Below are positions 25,422 to 33,299 of a stretch of 52,700 bases of DNA, in pieces. The translations under genes were made by a program, and so were the position numbers. The DNA comes from Dehalococcoidia bacterium. Lineage in GTDB: Bacteria > Chloroflexota > Dehalococcoidia > Dehalococcoidales > RBG-16-60-22. The notes beneath the pieces were generated by a model. The model did not search any database. It saw nothing but the letters and a program-made list of their open reading frames with translations, and was not told the DNA's origin. Location of the stretch: NCBI GenBank assembly GCA_030615035.1, contig JAUXAC010000007.1, positions 1 through 52,700 on the forward strand. The letters run 5' to 3'. Within the stretch, counting starts at the first letter, position 1; every line of letters begins with the position of its first letter.

Positions 25422-25846
25422 CAGCGTCCCTCTAAGCTTTCTATAATCTGCCAGGCTTGCTCCTGACTAGTAGCTTTCTCTTCCTCCCAGAGGATATCGT
25501 TCCATATCTCAAGATATGTATTAGCTCCGGCGATAACTACATCATCAACAATCTCGGCATACCCTCGCAGAGGCACGGGCAGGGCAACTCTCCCCTGTCC
25601 ATCAATATCGATGCTAAAAGCAGTAGCAAAAATAGCTCGATTTAGCCTTCTCAGCTTACTGCGCGTTAGTGAACCACCGGTAAGTGCGGTCGCTAGCTTC
25701 TTCCATTCGGATAACGGGTAAGCATTGATGCACTTCTCCGCCCCGGCCGTTAATACCACTCCATCTTTTAATTCCCTTCTGAACCGGGGGGGAATAGGCA
25801 CTCTGCCTTTGTCGTCAATCTTGTAGTTAAATTCGCCGAAAAACAT
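25421..25846 (-). CDS. mraZ: Transcriptional regulator MraZ
   Basis: 141 residues, two AbrB-like MraZ repeats. The first repeat begins [22 protein letters not shown] with the D-x-K-G-R-(V/I)-x-(I/V)-P motif; the second contains [18 protein letters not shown], the degenerate DxxGRxxLP motif. In other bacteria MraZ represses its own operon by binding direct repeats upstream. Those repeats are present here (25860-25899). First gene of the division cluster. Confidence 0.95.
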   Translation of the reverse strand: MFFGEFNYKIDDKGRVPIPPRFRRELKDGVVLTAGAEKCINAYPLSEWKKLATALTGGSLTRSKLRRLNRAIFATAFSIDIDGQGRVALPVPLRGYAEIVDDVVIAGANTYLEIWNDILWEEEKATSQEQAWQIIESLEGR

Positions 25847-25859
25847 TTTCCCTCTGGTT

Positions 25860-25899
25860 AGTCTTCCCCTATTTTCCCATTATTTACCACTTTCCACCA
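25860..25899 (-). promoter_or_regulatory. MraZ box: four 10-bp direct repeats
   Basis: On the minus strand, in the order of transcription, the units are TGGTGGAAAG, TGGTAAATAA, TGGGAAAATA and GGGGAAGACT. They are spaced exactly 10 bases, lie just downstream of the -10 hexamer, and end 13 bases before the mraZ ATG. TGGG-type repeats with 10-bp periodicity are the established MraZ binding sites. Confidence 0.85.
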
Positions 25900-25900
25900 T

Positions 25901-25929
25901 TCTATAACACGCTTACCCCCATTTGTCAA
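25901..25929 (-). promoter_or_regulatory. Promoter of the mraZ operon
   Basis: On the minus strand TTGACA (25924-25929), 17 bases, TATAGA (25901-25906). The MraZ boxes abut its downstream edge, as expected for autorepression. The gene on the other side (molybdenum cofactor protein) is transcribed divergently. Confidence 0.8.
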
Positions 25930-26022
25930 CCCCCTTTGGCACTTTTTTTGTAAAAAAAACTTAATTTTGCTATATGCCTCATATGTGGTAAAATAGAATT
26001 TGTTCCAAGAAAGGCAATTATA

Positions 26023-26508
26023 ATGCTTAATGTGGGTGTACTTACCATCAGTGATAAGGGGTGGCACGGACAGCGCCATGACAAGAGCAGCGAGGTAATC
26101 AGGGATAGCCTCTCTCCTTTAGATAGTCATGTCGTTAAGTATGAGATTATTCCTGATGAGGTGGATGTTATTAGCCAGAAACTTGCTGAGTGGGCTGATA
26201 AAGGTCAGTTAGATATCATTATAACCACCGGTGGCACCGGATTGAGCCAGCGCGATGTTACCCCGGAAGCAACTCTTTCTATAGTGGATAAGGTTGTGCC
26301 GGGTTTCGCGGAAGCGATGAGAGTAAAGACCCTGAACACAACGCCAATGGCCATGTTGAGTCGAGCTACGGCTGGAGTCAGGGGACAGTGCCTTATTATC
26401 AACCTGCCCGGTAGTCCTAAGGCGGTTGGGGAGTGCCTTGAGGTTATACTGCCTGCCATTCCCCATGCCGTTGAAATTATTAAAGGGGAGGTAACCGAGC
26501 ACTCCTAG
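26023..26508 (+). CDS. mog: Molybdopterin adenylyltransferase-like protein (Mog/MoaB)
   Basis: 161 residues. It would adenylylate molybdopterin in molybdenum/tungsten cofactor synthesis. The MoCF-binding signature is LDIIITTGGTGLSQRDVTPEAT (TTGGTG plus R-D-x-T-P-E-A). Other conserved pieces are VGVLTISDK at the start, MLSRATAGVRGQCLIINLPGSP near the end. A MogA versus MoaB assignment cannot be made with certainty. It starts 150 bases from mraZ in the opposite direction and is followed 21 bases later by trmD. Confidence 0.92.
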   Translation: MLNVGVLTISDKGWHGQRHDKSSEVIRDSLSPLDSHVVKYEIIPDEVDVISQKLAEWADKGQLDIIITTGGTGLSQRDVTPEATLSIVDKVVPGFAEAMRVKTLNTTPMAMLSRATAGVRGQCLIINLPGSPKAVGECLEVILPAIPHAVEIIKGEVTEHS

Positions 26509-26529
26509 AAAGTGGGGGGAACTACGCCG

Positions 26530-27300
26530 ATGCGCATTGATATTTTGAGCCTGTTTCCCGAGATGTTCCAGGTCCCGTTCAGCACCGGTATTTTCAAACG
26601 GGCTATTGACCATAAGCTAGTCAATATTAACCTGCCTAATATTCGAGACTATACCCATGATAAACATCACACTGTTGATGACTATCCTTATGGAGGCGGC
26701 CCCGGCATGGTACTTAAACCCGAACCTATTTTTGAGGCGGTAGAGTCAATAAAATCAGATATTAGCTCTAAAGAAGAAGCTGGTACGTTACCAATTATTT
26801 TACTCACTCCGCAGGGACGTCTCTTTTCCCAGCAAATCGCTCAAGAGCTATCAAAATATAGTCATCTAATCCTGATTTGCGGTCACTATGAGGGGGTTGA
26901 CGAGCGGGTCCGAGAACACCTGGTTACCAATGAGATCAGCATTGGCGATTATGTGCTTACCGGTGGTGAGCTGCCAGCTATGGTAGTAATAGATGCTGTG
27001 GTCAGGCTACTGCCGGGGGTTCTTGGTTCAGAGGCTTCACCAATGGATGAGTCGCACGCCACCGGGCTGCTGGAATACCCTCAATACACCCGCCCACCGG
27101 AATACAGGGGCTGGTCAGTACCTGAAGTTTTACTCTCCGGAAACCATACCCAGATTGCTAAGTGGCGCCGTGAGCAAATTATCCGGCGCACGCTAGAGCG
27201 CCGTCCCGAGCTATTAGATAAGGCTAATCTATGTTCAGAAGAAAGACAATTAGTAGATAGGTTGAAAGATTGTTTAGTTAATAAATATAATGGAGTCTAA
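26530..27300 (+). CDS. trmD: tRNA (guanine37-N1)-methyltransferase
   Basis: 256 residues from the ATG at 26530; GTGGGGGGAACT upstream supports this start over an in-frame codon at 26512. Begins [16 protein letters not shown], then [21 protein letters not shown]. The trefoil-knot SAM site is [13 protein letters not shown] and [19 protein letters not shown]. Both are diagnostic of TrmD. It modifies G37 next to the anticodon and prevents frameshifting. The stop codon overlaps the leader of rplS, the usual trmD-rplS arrangement. Confidence 0.97.
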   Translation: MRIDILSLFPEMFQVPFSTGIFKRAIDHKLVNINLPNIRDYTHDKHHTVDDYPYGGGPGMVLKPEPIFEAVESIKSDISSKEEAGTLPIILLTPQGRLFSQQIAQELSKYSHLILICGHYEGVDERVREHLVTNEISIGDYVLTGGELPAMVVIDAVVRLLPGVLGSEASPMDESHATGLLEYPQYTRPPEYRGWSVPEVLLSGNHTQIAKWRREQIIRRTLERRPELLDKANLCSEERQLVDRLKDCLVNKYNGV

Positions 27301-27304
27301 TAGA

Positions 27305-27838
27305 ATGAGTATGGCACCACTGATTGAAGTTAAAAGAAATCCCAATATTCCTGACCTTGCCCCCGGTGACACGGTAAAGGTCAGCAGTAAGGTTGTGGAA
27401 AGTGGGAGGGAGCGCACCCAGCTATTTCAGGGAGTAGTAATTAAGGTGCAGCGCGGCGGAGTTAACGCAAACTTTACGGTAAGACGTGTTGCCTATGGTG
27501 TAGGCGTGGAGCGTACCTTCCCGCTATATTCACCACTTGTGGAAAAAGTACAAGTAATACGACACGGAAAAGTACGCCGGGCTAAGCTCTACTACCTGCG
27601 TGAGCGCAGTGGTAAGGCAGCTCGCATCAAGGAAAGACGAGTAGCCCGGAAAAGGAAGGCGGTACAAGCTGAACCCGAACCGGAACCGGTAGAAGCTCAA
27701 AATGAGCTAGTTCAAGATGAGCCAGAAGCAACACAAGCGCAGGAAGAAGTAGTACCAGCTCAGGAAGAACCGGAAGCGGTACAAGAACAGAAAGAAGCAA
27801 TACAGGCTCAGGAAGAACCGGAAGACAAGCCAGAATAG
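27305..27838 (+). CDS. rplS: 50S ribosomal protein L19 with acidic C-terminal extension
   Basis: 177 residues from the ATG at 27305, chosen because GGAG lies 9 bases upstream; an ATG at 27290 overlapping trmD is the alternative. The first 115 residues are a normal L19: [53 protein letters not shown] and [17 protein letters not shown]. About 60 extra residues follow, made of Glu, Gln, Pro and Ala in an imperfect repeat ([23 protein letters not shown]). L19 sits at the 30S-50S interface, so an acidic tail there is unusual. Confidence 0.95.
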   Translation: MSMAPLIEVKRNPNIPDLAPGDTVKVSSKVVESGRERTQLFQGVVIKVQRGGVNANFTVRRVAYGVGVERTFPLYSPLVEKVQVIRHGKVRRAKLYYLRERSGKAARIKERRVARKRKAVQAEPEPEPVEAQNELVQDEPEATQAQEEVVPAQEEPEAVQEQKEAIQAQEEPEDKPE

Positions 27839-27925
27839 ATGTACTGCCGTAACTTAACGCGACCAAAACGTCACTTCTCTCAATGCTGGGCAAAATCAGA
27901 GTAGAGACAGCCGCTGGAGTATAGG

Positions 27926-30364
27926 ATGAGATATGCTGAGGTTAGTGTTAATTCGCCAGTAGCCCAGCGCCGGACATTCAGTTATGCTATACCCCCCGGT
28001 TTGAGCATTGATGTGGGGCAGGCAGTATGGGTCCCCTTTGGTGATAAAATACTCCAAGGTATCGTTTCAGAATTAAGTCCTTACCCCGCTGTAGAAGAAA
28101 CCAAAGAAATAACTGATGTTATTGAGCCCTGCCCGCTATTATCCCCAGCCAATATATTGCTGGCTCGCTGGATAAGCGAACACTACCTCTCTCCCCTCTT
28201 TGATGCAGTGGCTTTAATGTTACCGCCAGGATTTGAGCGTAAAGCACTCACCTTTGTCTCGACAACCCCAAACCCTGACGCCCGTGATATATCCTCTCTT
28301 TCCCCAGAGCCGAGGCAGGTCTTTGAATCAGTCCGAAAACAAGGCAGAATTGGTCTGAAGGAACTGCAAAAGAGGCTGGGTAAGAAGAAAGCCCAGACTA
28401 TCGTCTCCCAACTAGTTGGACGGGGGCTCTTAGTCAGGAGCTATGAAATGGAGCCGGTTAAGGTCAGTCCAAAAAGAGTGCCTTACCTGCGTCTCAATGT
28501 TACCCCCAGCCAAGCCCGAGAGATGGCGGCTAGGCTGCGTGAAGACAAAAGAACAATCAAACAAGCTAACCTCCTTGAGTTTTTGTCACAGTTATCCCAG
28601 CCATTGCCTCTTTCTGAGGTTAAAAAGGCTACTAATTGCTCAGCGTCAGTAGTTAAATCTCTGATAAGCAGAGATTTAGCCTGTATTGAGCAGATTGAAG
28701 TAAAACGCGAGCCGATTTCCTACCGGGATATCACTCCAACTTCCCCACCAAAACTTACTGCGGCTCAGGAACTAGCCTTAAAATCTATCAAAGAAAGCCT
28801 GACACACAAAACAAAAGGGCATCCGGATGTTTTTCTGCTACACGGGGTTACCGGGAGTGGCAAGACAGAGGTCTACCTGCAGGCGCTGACAAAGACAGTA
28901 AAGCTGGGCAAGCGAGGCATTGTCCTAGTCCCTGAAATTGCCCTCACCCCCCAAACTATAGAGCGATTTGCCTCGCGTTTTCCCCGTAAGGTAGCCGTCC
29001 TGCACAGTAAGCTCTCGCCTGGGGAGCAATTCGATGAGTGGCACCGAATCAGAAGTGGTGAATTTGATGTTGCCATCGGTCCCAGAAGTGCTCTCTTCGC
29101 CCCTCAACCTGAGTTAGGACTTATTGTTATTGATGAGGAACACGAATGGACATATAAACAGGATACGTTACCCCGCTACCACGCCCGTGATGCGGCAATA
29201 AAGCTGGCGGAGCTGACCGGGGCGGTAGTCATCCTGGGCAGTGCTACCCCTGATGTAGAGACCTTTTATCACGCACAAGGAGGAGACTATCATTTGCTTC
29301 AGCTGCCGGAGCGAGTTGTCCCCGTTGAGAGCTCCCCCCTACCCCAGGTTGAGGTAGTGGATATAAGAGATGAGCTTAAGGCTGGATACAGGAGCATTTT
29401 CAGTCGTTCCTTATCCCAGGCTGTGACCAAGGCTGTGTCTGGCGGGGAGCAGGTTATTCTTTTCCTTAACCGGAGGGGAGGGGCTACCTTCATTCAATGC
29501 CGACGTTGTGGCTTTGTGCTTCGCTGTAAGCGCTGTGAGGTTACCCTTACCCACCACTTTGCTGAGGATGTCTTAGTCTGCCATCAGTGTAATTACAAAA
29601 CTCCGGTGCCTCAGACCTGTCCCCGGTGTTTGAGCCGTCAGATGAAATTTTTAGGCATTGGCACCCAGAAGCTGGAGCAAGAATCAACTTACTCTTTCCC
29701 CCAAGCCCGGCTACTGCGCTGGGATAGTGATGTTACCAGAGGTAAGGACTCGCATGGGGAAATACTAGGTAAATTCCGTGCCGGCAAGGCTGATATTCTC
29801 ATTGGAACGCAAATGGTTGCCAAGGGATTGGACTTACCCTCGGTTACGCTGGTGGGAGTGGTCAGTGCTGATACCAGTTTAAACCTGCCCGACTTCCGCG
29901 CCGGTGAGAGGACTTTTCAGCTCCTGAGCCAGGTGGCGGGGAGGGCGGGGCGCGGCACTCTAGGGGGACAAGTTATCATCCAAACCTTCTCCCCTGAGCA
30001 CTATGCCATCCGAGCCGCCGCCAAACATGATTATGCCTCTTTCTATGACCAGGAAATTGCCTACCGACGCCAGCTTCATAATCCTCCCTTTAGCCGGCTA
30101 GCACTGCTCGTTTATAGCCACGCCAACGATGCTCGTTGTCAGGGAGAAGCCGAAAGAATGAGAGATCGGCTTATCGCAGAAAGAGACACCAAGGGAATAG
30201 ATAATCTCGGTATAATTGGTCCAGCCCCGGCATTCATTCACCGGCTACGGGGTAGGTTTCGCTGGCAGCTTATACTTCGCGGCGCTGAGCTCCCTGCTTT
30301 CCTATCACCAATCCCCTTCCCTCAAGGCTGGACAATAGACATTGACCCGGTGAGTTTGCTTTAA
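27926..30364 (+). CDS. priA: Primosomal protein N' (replication restart helicase)
   Basis: 812 residues. The N-terminal DNA-binding domain (FSYAIPPGLSIDVGQAVWVPFG) precedes a winged-helix region and the SF2 helicase core: Walker A LLHGVTGSGKTEVYLQAL, DEEH box LIVIDEEHEWTYKQD, and motif III ILGSATPDVET. The zinc-binding module has four Cys pairs (CRRCG, CKRCE, CHQCN, CPRCLS). Later motifs are ILIGTQMVAKGLDLPSVTLV and VAGRAGRG. It reloads the replisome at stalled forks. Confidence 0.96.
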   Translation: MRYAEVSVNSPVAQRRTFSYAIPPGLSIDVGQAVWVPFGDKILQGIVSELSPYPAVEETKEITDVIEPCPLLSPANILLARWISEHYLSPLFDAVALMLPPGFERKALTFVSTTPNPDARDISSLSPEPRQVFESVRKQGRIGLKELQKRLGKKKAQTIVSQLVGRGLLVRSYEMEPVKVSPKRVPYLRLNVTPSQAREMAARLREDKRTIKQANLLEFLSQLSQPLPLSEVKKATNCSASVVKSLISRDLACIEQIEVKREPISYRDITPTSPPKLTAAQELALKSIKESLTHKTKGHPDVFLLHGVTGSGKTEVYLQALTKTVKLGKRGIVLVPEIALTPQTIERFASRFPRKVAVLHSKLSPGEQFDEWHRIRSGEFDVAIGPRSALFAPQPELGLIVIDEEHEWTYKQDTLPRYHARDAAIKLAELTGAVVILGSATPDVETFYHAQGGDYHLLQLPERVVPVESSPLPQVEVVDIRDELKAGYRSIFSRSLSQAVTKAVSGGEQVILFLNRRGGATFIQCRRCGFVLRCKRCEVTLTHHFAEDVLVCHQCNYKTPVPQTCPRCLSRQMKFLGIGTQKLEQESTYSFPQARLLRWDSDVTRGKDSHGEILGKFRAGKADILIGTQMVAKGLDLPSVTLVGVVSADTSLNLPDFRAGERTFQLLSQVAGRAGRGTLGGQVIIQTFSPEHYAIRAAAKHDYASFYDQEIAYRRQLHNPPFSRLALLVYSHANDARCQGEAERMRDRLIAERDTKGIDNLGIIGPAPAFIHRLRGRFRWQLILRGAELPAFLSPIPFPQGWTIDIDPVSLL

Positions 30365-30385
30365 AGTTTACCTACCTCACCCCCT

Positions 30386-30610
30386 TTAGATTTTTATTTG
30401 GGTAACCCCATCCCCCTTTATCCCCCTTCCCCTTGATGAGGGGAAGGGGGAAATGGTTATGTAAGAGAGGCTTCGCCTCTCTTTGACTCTCTTTGCTCTG
30501 GCCTAGTAACGTAGAGGTGTTTAAGAGGGGCTGACGCCCCTCTTTTCAAAATTTCCCCCTCTCCTTGATAAGGAGAGGGGCACACAGGTCGAAGACTCTT
30601 CGAGGGGTGA
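30386..30610. repeat. Composite intergenic repeats between priA and def
   Basis: The 30386-30452 part is an inverted copy of the last module of the 13.8 and 19.3 kb repeats (TAGATTTTTATTTGGGTAAC, then CCCCTT..AAGGGG hairpin). It is followed by hairpins AGAGAGGC/GCCTCTCT (about 30465-30481), GAGGGGC/GCCCCTC (about 30526-30543) and CTCTCCTT/AAGGAGAG (about 30561-30578), then GAAGACTCTTCGAGGGG, repeated in similar form near 30650. No gene is present in 30365-30761. Confidence 0.75.
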
Positions 30611-30700
30611 GGTCACCAAATATCTTAATTAAGGGAAGGGGGTCAGGTCGAAGACCCTTCGAGGGGATAGGTTGCTAAACAATTTCCCCCAAGTTGAGAC

Positions 30701-30730
30701 TTTACAATTTAGCTTCATTTCAGCTATAAT
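30701..30730 (+). promoter_or_regulatory. Probable promoter of def
   Basis: TTTACA (30701-30706), 18 bases, TATAAT (30725-30730), about 30 bases before the ATG of def, leaving a short leader with GGTGGA as ribosome-binding site. Confidence 0.55.
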
Positions 30731-30761
30731 TTTGTGCAGGCAATAAATTTGGTGGATTAAT

Positions 30762-31250
30762 ATGGCAGTTCTTTCCATTCGCAATTTCCCCGACCCCACA
30801 CTGAAACAGAAGGCAAAACGGGTCAGGGTTATTGATGGCTCAATTAGGAAGCTGATAAGCGATATGATTGAGACCATGCACTCTGTTCCCGAGCGGGTGG
30901 GATTAGCCGCGCCACAGGTAGGTGTTTCCCTGCGAGTAATTGTTATTGGCCTACCTGAGGCAGAAGATATAGCCATAGTCAATCCTAAGATAGTGAGGAA
31001 GAGGGGTGAACGCCTGATAAACGAGGGCTGTCTCAGTGTTCCCGGTTATTTCGGGCAGGTCAAGCGTGCCGAATCAGTTACCGTTAAAGGGCGTGACCAA
31101 AACGGGAAGGAAATACGAATTAAGGCAGAGGGACTTCTGGCTCAAGCCCTGGAGCACGAGATAGACCACATAAACGGAGTCCTTTACCTTGACCACCTAG
31201 AAAGTACGGATAAGCTATACAAGATTGAGCCAGAAGAAACCCAGCTTTAA
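30762..31250 (+). CDS. def: Peptide deformylase
   Basis: 162 residues. It removes the formyl group from new proteins. Three conserved motifs are visible: VGLAAPQVGV (motif I), EGCLSVPG (motif II, Cys metal ligand) and ALEHEIDHINGVLYLD (motif III, HExxH). Length and motif spacing are those of the type I enzyme. Flanked by repeats on the left and a divergent regulator on the right, so probably transcribed alone. Confidence 0.96.
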   Translation: MAVLSIRNFPDPTLKQKAKRVRVIDGSIRKLISDMIETMHSVPERVGLAAPQVGVSLRVIVIGLPEAEDIAIVNPKIVRKRGERLINEGCLSVPGYFGQVKRAESVTVKGRDQNGKEIRIKAEGLLAQALEHEIDHINGVLYLDHLESTDKLYKIEPEETQL

Positions 31251-31304
31251 ATCTGGATAAAACTCTCTGAGGCCGCTGTCCTCCCCTTCCGATACGACCT
31301 GTCT

Positions 31305-31601
31305 CTACACCCCTGATAAATCTAAGCCATTATATTGTTTAACAATATGATTATAGCGATCGGTGACAACTGTCCCTGTCGGGTTGCCAAATCCCGGATT
31401 AGAGTCCAAATAGAAAAGTTCTTCAAGTCTATAATTGGGAAAGGCTTTTTTTGCCCCGATAATGAATTTTTGATTGATACTGCGCTTGCCCTCACGTACC
31501 CGGTAAACCTGGCTTACCGACAATTCCATAGCCTGAGCTAACTCAGATAAATTCCGGTAGTTACCATTGTACAGCTCAAAAACCCTTGTCTTTATTATCA
31601 T
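31305..31601 (-). CDS. Small helix-turn-helix protein
   Basis: 98 residues from an ATG at 31599-31601, preceded by CAGGACT; a longer frame upstream has no ribosome-binding site. The DNA-binding motif is NLSELAQAMELSVSQVYRVREGKRSIN, a helix-turn-helix with a turn at about residue 25 and a recognition helix SVSQVYRV. After it comes KFIIGAKKAFPNYRLEELFYLD, which resembles Xre-type repressors. It has a perfect promoter and faces away from the channel operon, so it may control that operon and itself (inference). Confidence 0.75.
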   Translation of the reverse strand: MIIKTRVFELYNGNYRNLSELAQAMELSVSQVYRVREGKRSINQKFIIGAKKAFPNYRLEELFYLDSNPGFGNPTGTVVTDRYNHIVKQYNGLDLSGV

Positions 31602-31635
31602 AGTCCTGATGTACTTTTGATGCCAGATGTCATAT

Positions 31636-31664
31636 ATTATAGCCAGTAATATGCCATTTGTCAA
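31636..31664 (-). promoter_or_regulatory. Perfect-consensus promoter of the helix-turn-helix gene
   Basis: On the minus strand TTGACA (31659-31664), 17 bases, TATAAT (31636-31641), with the ATG about 35 bases further on. Confidence 0.85.
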
Positions 31665-31676
31665 GACCCTCAACAG

Positions 31677-31705
31677 TTGACAGCCAACAAAAATGCGCAT
31701 AAAAT
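31677..31705 (+). promoter_or_regulatory. Promoter of the channel/TrkA operon
   Basis: TTGACA (31677-31682), 17 bases, TAAAAT (31700-31705). Its -35 lies only 13 bases from the -35 of the divergent promoter, with the interrupted dyad TGTCAA..TTGACA covering both -35 boxes. One protein bound there could switch both directions. Confidence 0.8.
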
Positions 31706-31754
31706 ACTACATTGCAATCAATAAAGTTAAATCAGGAAAAGGGGGTCATTGGAG

Positions 31755-32336
31755 ATGGAAGACAAAGAAACACCTGAGCAACTAACACCATTACTGCGTG
31801 GAGACAAGGTGCTTCGCGTCCGTAGGCGGAGGCCGCGCCGAAGGCTCCGCATCACTCCGGACATCCCAGGAGTTTTTAGATTCCTTAAGCAGATAGTTAC
31901 CGAAACGCCTTTAATACCGTTGAGCCTTGCTCTTGTCGGGCTTTGGCTACTCTCATCTTGGGGTGTTTATCTCGCCGAGCGAGGAGCAAATGAACAGATA
32001 AATTCCTATGGTTATGCGCTGTGGTGGACCTTCACCGCTATGCAAACGCAAGGTGCCAATAGCCCGGGACCGATTACTGCTCCTGGGATGATAATTGGTT
32101 CAATCTGGTCAATTTTCAGTACGGTTGCCTTTTTTGGTGTCATAATCGCTTCCCTTTATGCCTACTTCATGCTCCCCAGGCGGCGGCCTTCCCGGGAGAT
32201 CGTGGGTGCCCTCCAATATAATCTGGAGCAATTAGAAAACTTATCTATTGACGAGTTAGAGGTGCTTAGAGACACTACTGTGCGGATTGTAGATGCCCAG
32301 ATAAGGGATCTCAAACAAAGGTCGTCAGGCCAGTAA
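31755..32336 (+). CDS. Two-helix ion-channel-like protein with a non-canonical selectivity filter
   Basis: 193 residues from ATG 31755 (AAAAGGGGG upstream). An Arg-rich N-terminus (RVRRRRPRRRLR) is followed by a first membrane helix (about 58-76), a pore-helix-like stretch YALWWTFTAMQ (about 93-103) and a second helix (about 115-140, IIGSIWSIFSTVAFFGVIIASLYAYF). This is the Ion_trans_2 layout of potassium channels. Where TVGYGD is expected, the sequence reads TQGANSPG. The C-terminal 50 residues are cytoplasmic and helical. It heads an operon with a UspA protein and two TrkA-type nucleotide-binding proteins, which are normally partners of potassium channels or Trk/Ktr carriers. Confidence 0.7.
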   Translation: MEDKETPEQLTPLLRGDKVLRVRRRRPRRRLRITPDIPGVFRFLKQIVTETPLIPLSLALVGLWLLSSWGVYLAERGANEQINSYGYALWWTFTAMQTQGANSPGPITAPGMIIGSIWSIFSTVAFFGVIIASLYAYFMLPRRRPSREIVGALQYNLEQLENLSIDELEVLRDTTVRIVDAQIRDLKQRSSGQ

Positions 32337-32454
32337 CCTGCACAACAAAAAGCAAAAGGAATTAATTTAATAATATAATAGCTGCCAAAAGGGTATTGTA
32401 GATTTTCAATAAGAGGATTATAATAGTCTAAATAAAAAATAGACTTAGGAAGTA

Positions 32455-32871
32455 ATGGAGTTTCACAAGATTCTTGTGCCGGTAATTGGCACCGAAGCCG
32501 ACGAAGAGGCAATGAGGCTAGCCTGCCGGCTGGCTAAAAGGGACAAGAGTAAAATTTTGGCGATTTATTCTATCAAAATAAAGCGTACCCTGCCGCTTGA
32601 TGCTGAAATTGAGTCCGAAATTGAAAAGGCTGAGTATATACTGGACCATATAGAGATGGTCGCCGAAGAACAAGACTATGAGGTAGATACTGACGTACTC
32701 CAAGCCCGCGATGCCGGTCCAGCGATTATAGATGAAGTCGTGGAGCAAGGGGCTGACCTAATCATAATGGGTATCAAGTACAAGAAACGCTTTGGGCAAT
32801 TTAGTCTGGGTCATGTGGTGCCTTATGTGCTGAAGAATGCTCCCTGCCCGGTTATACTGTATCAGCAATAA
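32455..32871 (+). CDS. Universal stress protein (UspA family)
   Basis: 138 residues with the Usp alpha/beta fold. The start KILVPVIGTEADEEAMRLACRLA and the end IIMGIKYKKRFGQFSLGHVVPYVLKNAPCPVILY are diagnostic. The ATP-binding loop G-x2-G-x9-G-(S/T) is only partly kept here (MGIKYKKRFGQFSLGHVV), so ATP binding is uncertain. Usp domains are often fused to or encoded with cation transporters, which matches the neighbours. Located between the channel-like gene and the first TrkA-type gene. Confidence 0.88.
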   Translation: MEFHKILVPVIGTEADEEAMRLACRLAKRDKSKILAIYSIKIKRTLPLDAEIESEIEKAEYILDHIEMVAEEQDYEVDTDVLQARDAGPAIIDEVVEQGADLIIMGIKYKKRFGQFSLGHVVPYVLKNAPCPVILYQQ

Positions 32872-32892
32872 AATTAATAATTGGAGTTGCCT

Positions 32893-33291
32893 ATGAAAGT
32901 GGTAATTATGGGCTGTGGACGAGTCGGTGCTCAGCTAGCCGGATTACTAGATGCTGATGGACACGAGGTTACCCTTCTGGATACCGATGCTTATAGCTTC
33001 CGAAGGTTAGCGCCTACTTTTGGCGGTACGGCATTAATTGGCAATGGCATTGATGAAAAAGCGCTGAAAAGGGCAGGTATTGAGGAAGCCGATGTCTTTG
33101 TGGCATTAACTCAGGGGGACAACCGAAATGTTATGGCGACTCAAATTGCCAAGCATATTTTCAATGTACCCAAGGCAATCTGCCGCATATATGACCCCTT
33201 GCGCCAGGAGCTATACAATACTTTAGGAATAGAAACCTTTAGTCCAACTACAATATTTGCCCAACTGGTAAAGGAAAAGATAGAAAGCTAA
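32893..33291 (+). CDS. TrkA-N (RCK) domain protein, short form
   Basis: 132 residues from the ATG at 32893, with GGAG 6 bases upstream. A Rossmann RCK domain: VVIMGCGRVGAQLAGLLDADGHEVTLLD (GxGxxG plus the acidic end of strand 2), then LIGNGIDEKALKRAGIEEADVFVALTQGDNRNVMATQIAKH. It would bind NAD(H) or ATP and gate a cation channel. It lacks the TrkA_C domain found in its downstream neighbour, so the two may form a hetero-oligomeric ring. It is followed 8 bases later by the second RCK gene. Confidence 0.92.
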   Translation: MKVVIMGCGRVGAQLAGLLDADGHEVTLLDTDAYSFRRLAPTFGGTALIGNGIDEKALKRAGIEEADVFVALTQGDNRNVMATQIAKHIFNVPKAICRIYDPLRQELYNTLGIETFSPTTIFAQLVKEKIES

Positions 33292-33299
33292 GGAGGAAA

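Noticed and set aside
25858..26079. 73-codon frame between mraZ and the mog-like gene
   Set aside because: It covers the mraZ promoter and MraZ boxes and overlaps the start of the mog-like gene on the opposite strand; composition looks untranslated.
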